The notes under the pieces: generated by a model
The model's database searches: none
Seen by the model: only the letters and a program-made list of their open reading frames with translations
Told to the model about the DNA's origin: nothing
Part shown: positions 33,471 to 40,866 of the stretch, piece by piece
How the letters are laid out: each line of letters starts with the position of its first letter
Position numbering within the stretch: the stretch's first letter is position 1
Position numbers and translations under genes: made by a program
From: Methanomassiliicoccales archaeon LGM-DZ1
GTDB taxonomy: Archaea; Thermoplasmatota; Thermoplasmata; Methanomassiliicoccales; Methanomethylophilaceae
NCBI GenBank assembly: GCA_030168595.1
Contig: CP115556.1
Span: 310,001-374,000, forward strand
Length of the DNA stretch: 64,000 bases
Direction: 5' to 3'

Positions 33471-35166
33471 CCTGACCTCGCCACTTTGTGATTGTTGAAC
33501 GAAGTCCGATCCATTCGCCACTTGGCGGTTTCCATAGCTTACGCTGCCAGTTGACCCGATGATCTCGGCCCGGGATGACCGTTTTCAGGCCGTAATCGCA
33601 AGATCCTTCTCGATATCGGCACGCATATTGCCGAAGATCTCCTTGGAAACGGGGTTCCAATTGCTGTAGACGGCCTCTTTCCTGTTCCCGTTCTCCATCA
33701 TCCTCGTAAGTGTCAAATGGCCCAAAGACCAGACGATGGATTCGGTGTTCGGTTTCTCGATGACGGTCTTCTTCCTTCCCCGTTTGCCCTTTATCCTCTC
33801 CCTGCCCTTCATCTCGTATCTCGCCATGGCTATCGCTGTTTCAGAAAGGAGAGCCAGCATCATGGATCCGCGGATGGACGGTTCGCTCCACACCCTCAGA
33901 GGTTTGAGCCCCGTGACCCTCTTCAGGGAATGGATCAGGTGCTCCACGGTGGCCCTCGCGCGGTACTTCTCAAGAGCTTCCAATGGTGTCAATTGCTCCG
34001 AGGATTCCAGTTTGAAAATCCCTGCACGGGTGCCCATGATCTCCCGGATTATGCCATCCCTCTCACTCTCGTCGAATGCGAATTTCGTCTGAAGGCTCAC
34101 CTTCACCTCCACATCCGCGAGAACGTTCCTCTTCACCGTTACGAAATCCGATTTTCTGAAATGCCCGTCCTCGTAGGTCCTCACCGCCTCCACCATACGG
34201 TCGAAGCTCTTCGATGCGGAATGATACGAACGGTTCCAATTGTCTAAGGAGAAGAACAGATACGTCGTCCTCCCGGAAGAGTCGAAGGTGTGTTTCTTAC
34301 AACACACCCCTTCCTCCACATACTCCCATTCGCATTCGGGATCGTTTATCCGTTTGTCATCGGATACGTTCATCTTCACCCTCGTGAGATATTTATGCCC
34401 CGCATCGACGATGGAATCCAGGATGTCCCCCGATGCACCTCCGTTGTCCACGATTATCCACGAACCCTCCCGTATCATGGAGAAGATGTCCGGGAGCGCA
34501 TCCCTGTACTGCTCGGGATCGGATGTGTTCCCCTTGTACGCCCTCATGAAGAAAGGGATCTTAGACTTCTGGAGTTCCGCTGTCAGGAACTCCACCTGTT
34601 TCCTGCTCTGGTCCCTGAAATCCCTGGGATAACCTACCGCACCCAATTCGGCTTCCGGACCGTTGACCACTACCGCTGAACCGTCGATGTTCACATCGGT
34701 GTTCTCGAAATGGTATCTTGCATCGAGCCCTTCCCACAGCTTCACTATGATCTCGTCGCTGTGTTTCCCCAACAGCGATATCGCACGGTTGATGGTCCTC
34801 TGCGATAGACCCGAATCCAATCCGAGCTCCTTCCGCACATCCTTGTTCTTCAGCCAATCGGAACACCTGCTCATTGAATTGCTGCCCATGAGGATGTGCG
34901 TGCACATCGCCACCAGTATCCTGCTCATGGGGACCCCGCGTCCTTTGAACGTATCCACGAACTCCAGAACGCCTGCAGAACCGAGATAATGCTCCACGGT
35001 TTTCACGAGACCGATAGGAACCGATATATTGTCGTTAGGACTGGGAAGTTCCGTCCCAGTCGCGATTAGTTTTTGTGTCACAGCTGAACATCGGACCGGG
35101 ACACTTTTCGTTTTCGCCTCATGCCCCTGAATCCGTGTTCAGTTTACCCCTGGTGGCGAGGTCAGG
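33471..35166 (-). mobile_element. IS4-superfamily (IS1634-like) insertion sequence with defined ends
   Basis: The element is bounded by perfect 14-bp inverted repeats CCTGACCTCGCCAC (33471-33484) and its complement (35153-35166). A 6-bp target duplication CGAAAC flanks it at 33465-33470 and 35167-35172. It carries one transposase on the minus strand. Intact ends and duplication imply a recent insertion. Confidence 0.92.
33585..35081 (-). CDS. DDE transposase, IS4/IS1634-like
   Basis: A 498-residue transposase from a GTG start. DDE residues are visible in DVNIDGSAVVV, WIIVDNGGASGDI, and YRARATVEHLIHSLKRVTGL (the YREK-like helix with catalytic Glu). An N-terminal region (1-120) has helix-turn-helix character (LSQRTINRAISLLGKH), suited to binding the inverted repeats. 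The length is normal for the group and no frameshift is seen. It lies wholly inside the 33471-35166 element. A basic C-terminal segment (KGRERIKGKRGRKK) probably aids DNA binding. Confidence 0.88.
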   Translation of the reverse strand: MTQKLIATGTELPSPNDNISVPIGLVKTVEHYLGSAGVLEFVDTFKGRGVPMSRILVAMCTHILMGSNSMSRCSDWLKNKDVRKELGLDSGLSQRTINRAISLLGKHSDEIIVKLWEGLDARYHFENTDVNIDGSAVVVNGPEAELGAVGYPRDFRDQSRKQVEFLTAELQKSKIPFFMRAYKGNTSDPEQYRDALPDIFSMIREGSWIIVDNGGASGDILDSIVDAGHKYLTRVKMNVSDDKRINDPECEWEYVEEGVCCKKHTFDSSGRTTYLFFSLDNWNRSYHSASKSFDRMVEAVRTYEDGHFRKSDFVTVKRNVLADVEVKVSLQTKFAFDESERDGIIREIMGTRAGIFKLESSEQLTPLEALEKYRARATVEHLIHSLKRVTGLKPLRVWSEPSIRGSMMLALLSETAIAMARYEMKGRERIKGKRGRKKTVIEKPNTESIVWSLGHLTLTRMMENGNRKEAVYSNWNPVSKEIFGNMRADIEKDLAITA

Positions 35167-35558
35167 CGAAACAGATTACCAAGACTGGGAGAAAGCGGAT
35201 CCTGGCCGTTGGTACCGAAGTGAAGAAGCTCGGTCTTGATGACGGCGACGATGTCATCGTTTACATCATGCGCCCGGAAGACGAGCTCTCCATGGACATG
35301 CTCATACAGAAAGCCGGAAGCAAGTTCTATCTTGTGATTTCAGAGAATCCCGACATCATCGTCGCCCGCAGCCTTTCAGAGGCCAAGGACATAGCGTCCG
35401 AGACCGAGAAGGGAGAACACATCGTCGTCGGATCCTTCACCAGCCAGTCCAAAGCACTGAGGTACAAGCGCATAATCCTCGACGAACTGAAGAAGGGACT
35501 GCCGCGGGAAGAGAAAGCCATACAGGAGAGGCTGGACAAACTTCTCCAATACGACTGA
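35121..35558 (+). CDS. AbrB-like protein, 3' part with IS-derived start
   Basis: The present ORF begins with an ATG in the IS end; codons 1-17 (MPLNPCSVYPWWRGQ) are IS sequence and residue 18 on is the original gene: KQITKTGRKRI, LGLDDGDDVIVYI (AbrB-like swapped hairpin), then an alpha/beta C-terminal half (FYLVISENPDIIVA, EHIVVGSFTSQSKA). The IS removed the native promoter and first eight codons, but could supply new ones. The next gene starts 4 bases later, so the AbrB-like and CARF-like proteins form a pair. It was probably the autorepressor or partner of that regulator. Confidence 0.72.
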   Translation: MPLNPCSVYPWWRGQAKQITKTGRKRILAVGTEVKKLGLDDGDDVIVYIMRPEDELSMDMLIQKAGSKFYLVISENPDIIVARSLSEAKDIASETEKGEHIVVGSFTSQSKALRYKRIILDELKKGLPREEKAIQERLDKLLQYD

Positions 35559-35562
35559 TACC

Positions 35563-36378
35563 ATGCCCCGCGACATCATGATCGCCTGCGTCACCGTCGA
35601 AGTAGCCATGGTAGTATCCCCCGTTCTTAGGTACAAACCTCAGGAACTCCATCTCTTCCGTTTCATCCGCGATCCCGGGAGCAAGAAATCAAAACTCTAC
35701 AGAGACCACTACAACGAAGTGGTCAGAAAAGTGAGCACATCCCTCCCGTCCTGCAGGATAATCGAACACTCGGACGAACCCGTGTACGAAGTCAACAGGA
35801 TGGCCAGGAGCCTCGACAAGCTCTACTACCGCATATCAAAGGACAATGACGATTTCCGGATCCTCGCCAATTTGTCCTCCGGACCGTCCGAGTTCGCCGC
35901 CGCTTTAGGCATATTCTCATACGTCCACCCCCGCGTGGTCCTGTTCAAAGTCCCCACACGTGAATACGCCGTGTCCCAGGCCATGCTGGAGGAGTTCTAC
36001 TACGACAACGGCGTACCCGTAGGGCTCACCAGGAAGACGTATCCCCCCAAGGAGATCGCCGGCATCCGTCTGGAACTGCCGGACGAGAGGCGGCTCCGTG
36101 CACTCAGATTATACCATTCGATGATGGAGAGCGGTACGGAACCCTATCTCAGCAGGATGGTGCCCGCCCTGAAGGAACAGGGGCTGTGGGAGTACGAACC
36201 CGCGAAAGAGGACCTCGGTTCCGATCTTGCCCTGAGGGAGAAGATGTACTACTTCCGCCACTACCGCCAGTACTGGAAGGAGATGGGCTGGATCGAAGAG
36301 GAGAAGAGAAGATGCCCCAGGCTGACGGCTTCGGGTATCGCGGCCATCGAGATGTTCTTCACCGAGCCGGACGAGTGA
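35563..36378 (+). CDS. CARF-like/HFX_2341-type winged-helix regulator
   Basis: A 271-residue protein. The N-terminal 150 residues are Rossmann-like: IMIACVTVEVAMVVSPVL, HLFRFIRD, and the loop FRILANLSSGPSEFAAALG, which resembles the ligand loop of CARF proteins and of the HFX_2341/DUF6293 family. The C-terminal 110 residues form a winged helix (PYLSRMVPALKEQGLWEY, CPRLTASGIAAIEMFF). CARF domains bind cyclic oligonucleotides or related signals, so this may be a ligand-responsive transcription factor of the island, similar in layout to Csa3. No CRISPR genes or array are in the window. Confidence in the fold is moderate and in the ligand low. Confidence 0.6.
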   Translation: MPRDIMIACVTVEVAMVVSPVLRYKPQELHLFRFIRDPGSKKSKLYRDHYNEVVRKVSTSLPSCRIIEHSDEPVYEVNRMARSLDKLYYRISKDNDDFRILANLSSGPSEFAAALGIFSYVHPRVVLFKVPTREYAVSQAMLEEFYYDNGVPVGLTRKTYPPKEIAGIRLELPDERRLRALRLYHSMMESGTEPYLSRMVPALKEQGLWEYEPAKEDLGSDLALREKMYYFRHYRQYWKEMGWIEEEKRRCPRLTASGIAAIEMFFTEPDE

Positions 36379-36418
36379 TTCTGTTCTGATGGTTTTGGTA
36401 AAGGTCGTTTTTGTATGA

Positions 36419-36439
36419 TTCGTAAAAGGTTTTTACGAA
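36419..36439. promoter_or_regulatory. Palindrome TTCGTAAAA/TTTTACGAA
   Basis: A 9-bp perfect inverted repeat with a 3-base spacer, followed at once by AT-rich ATTATAATG and CTTTTTAAG. It has the look of an operator overlapping a promoter, in the 240-base gap after the CARF-like gene. Confidence 0.45.
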
Positions 36440-36515
36440 TTATAATGAAACCTTTTTAAGCCAGAATGTGCATCGGATTATCAAGAGGAAATCAATCTTT
36501 CCTTTATGTCCCATA

Positions 36516-36565
36516 GCAGGACGCTTCCGCAAGTGCATCCCATTCTTTCCCTGGAAGCGTCCTGC
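36516..36565. repeat. 13-bp inverted repeat with 24-base loop
   Basis: GCAGGACGCTTCC (36516-36528) and its exact complement (36553-36565) enclose a 24-base loop in an otherwise AT-rich gap. It could be an RNA stem, a protein-binding site or a remnant of a small mobile element. Confidence 0.5.
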
Positions 36566-36618
36566 GAATCTTTATTTAAGTCAAAAGACTATTTACCAAT
36601 CGCAGAAGCGGAGGGTCC

Positions 36619-36843
36619 ATGGACAGATTTTCATTCAGGGTCACAGAGGAGAACAGGCGCCGCCTTGAGATTCTGAAGGCCTTTGCCGTTTTGGGAGGGA
36701 AGGACCCGACCTACCGCGATCTCGTGAATGAGAGCATCGAGAGGTTCTTCGTGGAAGCATACGACATCTACTGCAAACAGATGCCCGAATCTGATTATCT
36801 GAAGGAGATCATGGAGAAAGTGCTGCCGGGGAAGGTCGCGTAA
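36619..36843 (+). CDS. Small ribbon-helix-helix-like protein
   Basis: A 74-residue protein: MDRFSFRVTEENRRRLEILKA at the start is a short basic strand followed by an amphipathic helix, then PTYRDLVNESIERFFVEAY as the second helix, the typical RHH/Arc repressor order. It probably binds DNA as a dimer and may recognise one of the inverted repeats just upstream. A short helical tail follows (SDYLKEIMEKVLPG). An ATG preceded by GCGGAGG gives a clear ribosome binding site. Confidence 0.65.
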   Translation: MDRFSFRVTEENRRRLEILKAFAVLGGKDPTYRDLVNESIERFFVEAYDIYCKQMPESDYLKEIMEKVLPGKVA

Positions 36844-36928
36844 TCGCGTTCTCGGTAGTCGAAATAATACTGTGACCGATACATCCATTTCCGTAATTTT
36901 GAAATGGCTCTGTGACATTCTTACATTA

Positions 36929-38203
36929 ATGACAATTGTTTCTTTGACCTGTCCCAAGTGTGGAGGTTCCCTGAAATTTGATGATTCTCGTGAATTCGGA
37001 TTCTGCGAATATTGTGGAAATAAAATAATGATACAACAGGAAATAAATCACATTCACGTCAATCAGAATTTCGACAAACAAGTAGATCGTTTGCTTGTCC
37101 AAGCATCTGAGCATATTAAGCTGAAAAAAGCCGATGAAGCGTTAAAACTTTTGAATGATATTAAAAAGATTGACTCTACAAGACCTGAACAATATCTTTT
37201 GATGGCCCAAGCCACTGTACTTAAAAAGATTAAAAATGGAAAACTAAGTGGTAAGGTCGAAGATGAAGTCCAAAAATATCTTTCAGACTATGCTGCATAT
37301 TCGGGAGTCACAATTACCGTCAATGAATTAATGTCTGGACTCGGATTCAGTACAACCTCTTTCAAAAGCAGCTTCAATGCAGCTTTGGAGAAACATGACT
37401 ACTCTGAATGCGTTCGTCTTCTCAACCAAGAGTCCGGCTCTAAGTTCGATATGAAAGATAGAAATCATTATGCCCCTTATATCTGGGACTTGATGAAGGC
37501 TTGTTTGGCGAACAATCATCATTTGGATAAATCTCTTACCGAATTACAGTTTTTCAAAAACCCTTTCAATGAATCTGAGGTTGAGGACCAATTAGAGAAC
37601 CTTTGCACAGAGGAGTTTTATGAATTCGTAAAAACCCTGAACATTCCTAAAGAGGAAATAGTTTCTATGATTCGTAAATCACTTGATTATGTCTGTACTC
37701 ATCCAGACATGTTGATTCCCGGTAAGAGTATGCCCAATCTTTCGGATCGTGATTTATGTTTCGGTTTAATTCTCGACCTTTGCCTTGATGTTACGGATTA
37801 TAAAAACGATAAAACCGTTGTTTATGCAGAACTATATCCCGCGTTTGACAATGTCCACTTCCCTGATTCTTATAACAAAAACCAGGAGGATATGGATTTA
37901 TTCAAGATTAATCGGGCTCGTACGGCATTCTTCATCAAGCAAGCATTGGATGAAGGAACGAAAGCCGATAAAAATTCGCTAATGCAGGCAGTTAAGAAGA
38001 AAATAAAAGAGAATTATGAAAAAACTCATCCCCCTGTTGCAAAAAAGGGTCTTTTCGGTACAAAAATGGTATCACAGCCTGTTCCGCCAGAACAATATTC
38101 TGATCTGGAGTTCCATCTAGATGGGTATTTGTCAGAAGAATACGAAATCAGAGATTTCAAACTGAAGGATAATACAAACGTTCTCATGTATCTATTCTAT
38201 TGA
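36929..38203 (+). CDS. Zinc-ribbon protein with helical repeats
   Basis: A 424-residue protein. The start at 36929 was chosen because MTIVSLTCPKCGG is the common beginning of this type; an upstream start would add a hydrophobic leader of unlikely relevance. A zinc ribbon (CPKC ... CEYCGNKI) occupies residues 1-35. A tetratricopeptide-like helical region follows (KKADEALKLLNDIKKI near residue 70 and several more helices). The last 120 residues are mixed, with a Lys-rich stretch. Proteins of this layout are often adaptors. Codon use is AT-rich like the restriction operon. Its job is unknown. Confidence 0.65.
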   Translation: MTIVSLTCPKCGGSLKFDDSREFGFCEYCGNKIMIQQEINHIHVNQNFDKQVDRLLVQASEHIKLKKADEALKLLNDIKKIDSTRPEQYLLMAQATVLKKIKNGKLSGKVEDEVQKYLSDYAAYSGVTITVNELMSGLGFSTTSFKSSFNAALEKHDYSECVRLLNQESGSKFDMKDRNHYAPYIWDLMKACLANNHHLDKSLTELQFFKNPFNESEVEDQLENLCTEEFYEFVKTLNIPKEEIVSMIRKSLDYVCTHPDMLIPGKSMPNLSDRDLCFGLILDLCLDVTDYKNDKTVVYAELYPAFDNVHFPDSYNKNQEDMDLFKINRARTAFFIKQALDEGTKADKNSLMQAVKKKIKENYEKTHPPVAKKGLFGTKMVSQPVPPEQYSDLEFHLDGYLSEEYEIRDFKLKDNTNVLMYLFY

Positions 38204-38209
38204 GAGCAA

Positions 38210-38229
38210 GGGCGGGGTCTCCCCCGCCC
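38210..38229. terminator. GC-rich hairpin between convergent genes
   Basis: GGGCGGGG (38210-38217) pairs with CCCCGCCC (38222-38229) over a 4-base loop, between the stop of the zinc-ribbon gene (38203) and the stop of the minus-strand small gene (38239). Confidence 0.6.
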
Positions 38230-38236
38230 CTAAACC

Positions 38237-38419
38237 TCAATCCTTCACAACCGTGAGCCTCCTCCCCAGGGTATCGACCATGTCGTTCAGGGTCGCCAGC
38301 ACCTCGTTGATGTACCCCTGTGTGTCAGGCATCATCTACAGGAACAGCATCGCCTGATCCCTCATGTTGTAAAGCTGCTCGTATTCAAGCTCTAGTTTTT
38401 CCATGTCGTTTTCGGACAT
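38237..38419 (-). CDS. Small protein with in-frame TAG (possible pyrrolysine codon)
   Basis: From ATG 38419 the frame reads MSENDMEKLELEYEQLYNM..., meets TAG at codon 28 (38338-38336), and continues as an equally protein-like helix (MMPDTQGYINEV, LNDMVDTLGRRLTVV) to TGA at 38237. Read through, it gives a 60-residue, mostly helical coiled-coil-like protein. A TATA box sits about 25 bases before the ATG, fitting a leaderless mRNA. In Methanomassiliicoccales UAG can encode pyrrolysine, so readthrough is credible; the alternative is a recent nonsense mutation. All other stops I checked nearby are TGA or TAA except one. Confidence 0.6.
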
Positions 38420-38439
38420 GGTTCACATAAGCGTTTCAG

Positions 38440-38452
38440 ATTCAATATAAAA
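38440..38452 (-). promoter_or_regulatory. TATA box of the TAG-containing small gene
   Basis: GTTTTATATTGA on the minus strand centres about 26 bases upstream of the ATG at 38419, the spacing of a leaderless archaeal promoter. Confidence 0.5.
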
Positions 38453-38588
38453 CCTCGCTGAAGAGTAAATCCCTGGGTAACGATAATGACTGTTTCTTTT
38501 AAGCTGGATACGTTTTGATATAACACTCCCCGCGACGTGTTAAAAACACCCCGCAACTGATTAAATACGACCAGAAGGAGTATTCCCC

Positions 38589-38945
38589 ATGGATCCGTCC
38601 AAACCCAGGAAACACCGTTTCAATCTGCCCCTCAGCGGGTTCTCGGACGAGCAGTTACGCCGTCTCCAGACCATCATCGTATTCGCCGGGTTCGACACAA
38701 CCCTAATCACCGCAGACGGCAGCAGACTGATGTTCAGCGACGAGTATGCCAGGGACGGTTATCTCAGGAAGGCCGAGGTCAGGTTCCGCGGAGGAAAGCA
38801 CACCCTCCGCTACGAGATCCCCTACGTCGTCAGGGATCCCAGAGGCGGCGTATACGTCGTGGGGAGGATACACGGACTTGAAGTATTCAGGATCGGGGTA
38901 GTGACGCTCTTCTCATCGAGGGTCAGCACCGAATTCCCCAACTGA
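38589..38945 (+). CDS. Hypothetical 118-residue protein
   Basis: A basic, strand-rich protein: HRFNLPLSGFSDEQLRRLQT at the start, then TTLITADGSRLMFSD, AEVRFRGGKHTLRYEIPYVV and YVVGRIHGLEVFRIGVV. The amphipathic strands suggest a small beta-barrel or OB-like fold, but no family was recognised. AGAAGGAG precedes the ATG as a good ribosome binding site. Upstream lie a GTGTT/AACAC inverted repeat (38538-38550) and the TATA-like ATTAAATAC. GC content is like the element's control operon rather than the AT-rich restriction genes. It converges on the GmrSD-like gene. Confidence 0.55.
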   Translation: MDPSKPRKHRFNLPLSGFSDEQLRRLQTIIVFAGFDTTLITADGSRLMFSDEYARDGYLRKAEVRFRGGKHTLRYEIPYVVRDPRGGVYVVGRIHGLEVFRIGVVTLFSSRVSTEFPN

Positions 38946-38960
38946 TCTGCCCGATATAGT

Positions 38961-40844
38961 TCAATTCGCATCCGATGAATCTATACCGTTAATCCTGTGT
39001 ATTATGGATTTCAAATCCTCGTCAGTAAGAGAAAACTCTTCACTGGCGAATTTGAATTGACTTATCGCTTCTTTTACCAATTTGACGGTTCTGTTTTCGA
39101 TTGATTCTATAGTCCATTCGTCAACAGAAACTAGATCATCGTTTAACCACAGTCCGTTGTTGTACCCCATTTTTGCTCCATCGACTACATAGTCTCTTTT
39201 TTGGACGAATGGGCGGGTTCCGAGACTGCTGTTGTTACCAGACAATGTCAGATTACCGAGTAAATGAAGATGAGTGTCCTGGTATGACTGTGCCAGCTCC
39301 GAATCTCCACCGGCAATCATCTTTGTCCATTCGCGGGATATTTTTGGTGTCTGCGGGAAAATATGTTCGATGGTCCAAACCAGTTTTCCATTCACCTTTT
39401 CCCAAGGCCCTTTGGTTTCATTCTTGTTTAGATGCTGCGAACAGAGGTAGGATAGGATGAATCTCGTAGCATCGGTATTGTTTTCATATATCTGGCCGCA
39501 TAGACATTCTATAAGAGGATCCAGTGAAGTCGTTGTCTTCATCAGGGTTTCCTTTATCTTTTCCGTTACCGCACGAGATTTCAAGCCATTGATTTTTGAA
39601 ATCAAATCGATGAATATGCGTATGAGATCGCGGGTCGGGGGTTCATCTGTTATGTTCCTCCTAAGGAAGAATTTGGTGAGGAACATAACAATCTCAGTAA
39701 GATCCTCATCCTTCAATTCATAATCCTCTTTGTGTTTGAACAAATTGAGTAACAAGATATGGGATGGAGCACCGCCCACTTTCCAAAGATTGAAGATTGA
39801 TTCGTTCAGTTTCTTATCTTCGAATGTTGAATTGGTAATCAATTTGGAATAATCCTTCCCAGAGGCATATAGCTCGCTTAGGAATACATCGGTTTTCCCG
39901 GATTTGGTAAGCATCCATTCATAATTGTGATACACATTCGAGGATGTGACAATCGGATCGAACTGATGGTTGAACCGCTGCTTGTATTCGAGTTTGAAAG
40001 CGTTCATGTATTGTCTGAAGAATCTGTCAGTAACCTTGTCATCCTCTACACGAATATTGTCGATAAGAGCACTCCATTTCGAGTATGCGTCATCAATGGT
40101 GTCCTGTTTTTCTTTCAGCACAATCATTTTGATAAGATCCACCGCAGTCAACGGAACACCGGTATTGTTCAGGGTTCCGAAGATCTCCAGGGCATCGCTC
40201 ATATTGGATACGGTAACATCGATCAAACACAGGGAACAGATTTTATCATAAAGCTCCAGCAGAGCTTTATTGGCATCTTTATCCGTGTCTGGGTATGTGA
40301 GATATTCCTCCAATCTTTTCTGATAGTGTCTGAAGCAACTATAAATCAGGCAGTTACCCGCATTTTTGTATTTTGATTCATTTTCGAATCCGATATCATT
40401 GAGCAATTGCTGGTAAATCAGAATATTTTTGCCTTGGGTCTGTAAGACCATGCGGGGTACGAACGGTTCTTTGCTCAATACCACCGCTTTCTTCAACTGG
40501 AGATACAGTTGCATCAGTCTTTCATTATCGATGGTAATTGATTTGCTGTCTATCTTTGAATATATGGCACAAAACAGAAGCGATATTGTTACAAGTCTCT
40601 GTTGACCGTCAATTACATCGAATTTTTTAGTGGTCGACCCCTTATCGTTGTTCTCTTCATGGGCCATTGTGATTATGGATCCAATAAAGTGTTCATTGGA
40701 TTCTATAACATCATCGAATAGTGCATCCCAATCTTTTCTGGACCAGGAGTATTCTCTCTGATATTGAGGTATGAAATATTGGTTATCCCCCCTCGCATCG
40801 AAAACATTTCCAATTGAACTTTTAGGGCTGCTGATAATTCCCAT
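38961..40844 (-). CDS. GmrSD-like type IV restriction protein (DUF262 + HNH)
   Basis: A 627-residue protein with both GmrSD parts in one chain. The DUF262/ParB-like NTPase domain shows PQYQREYSW (26-34) and the DGQQR motif (79-83). A helical region spans about 200-470. The C-terminal DUF1524 HNH nuclease has WTIEHIFPQ (490-498) and LLGNLTLSG (His and Asn of the HNH). GmrSD enzymes cut DNA carrying modified bases such as glucosylated cytosine. Here an IS sits 23 bases upstream of its ATG, which removes its own promoter. Its AT-rich codon use matches the other defence genes. Confidence 0.85.
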   Translation of the reverse strand: MGIISSPKSSIGNVFDARGDNQYFIPQYQREYSWSRKDWDALFDDVIESNEHFIGSIITMAHEENNDKGSTTKKFDVIDGQQRLVTISLLFCAIYSKIDSKSITIDNERLMQLYLQLKKAVVLSKEPFVPRMVLQTQGKNILIYQQLLNDIGFENESKYKNAGNCLIYSCFRHYQKRLEEYLTYPDTDKDANKALLELYDKICSLCLIDVTVSNMSDALEIFGTLNNTGVPLTAVDLIKMIVLKEKQDTIDDAYSKWSALIDNIRVEDDKVTDRFFRQYMNAFKLEYKQRFNHQFDPIVTSSNVYHNYEWMLTKSGKTDVFLSELYASGKDYSKLITNSTFEDKKLNESIFNLWKVGGAPSHILLLNLFKHKEDYELKDEDLTEIVMFLTKFFLRRNITDEPPTRDLIRIFIDLISKINGLKSRAVTEKIKETLMKTTTSLDPLIECLCGQIYENNTDATRFILSYLCSQHLNKNETKGPWEKVNGKLVWTIEHIFPQTPKISREWTKMIAGGDSELAQSYQDTHLHLLGNLTLSGNNSSLGTRPFVQKRDYVVDGAKMGYNNGLWLNDDLVSVDEWTIESIENRTVKLVKEAISQFKFASEEFSLTDEDLKSIIHRINGIDSSDAN

Positions 40845-40866
40845 TATTTCGCCTCAGTGATTGAGA

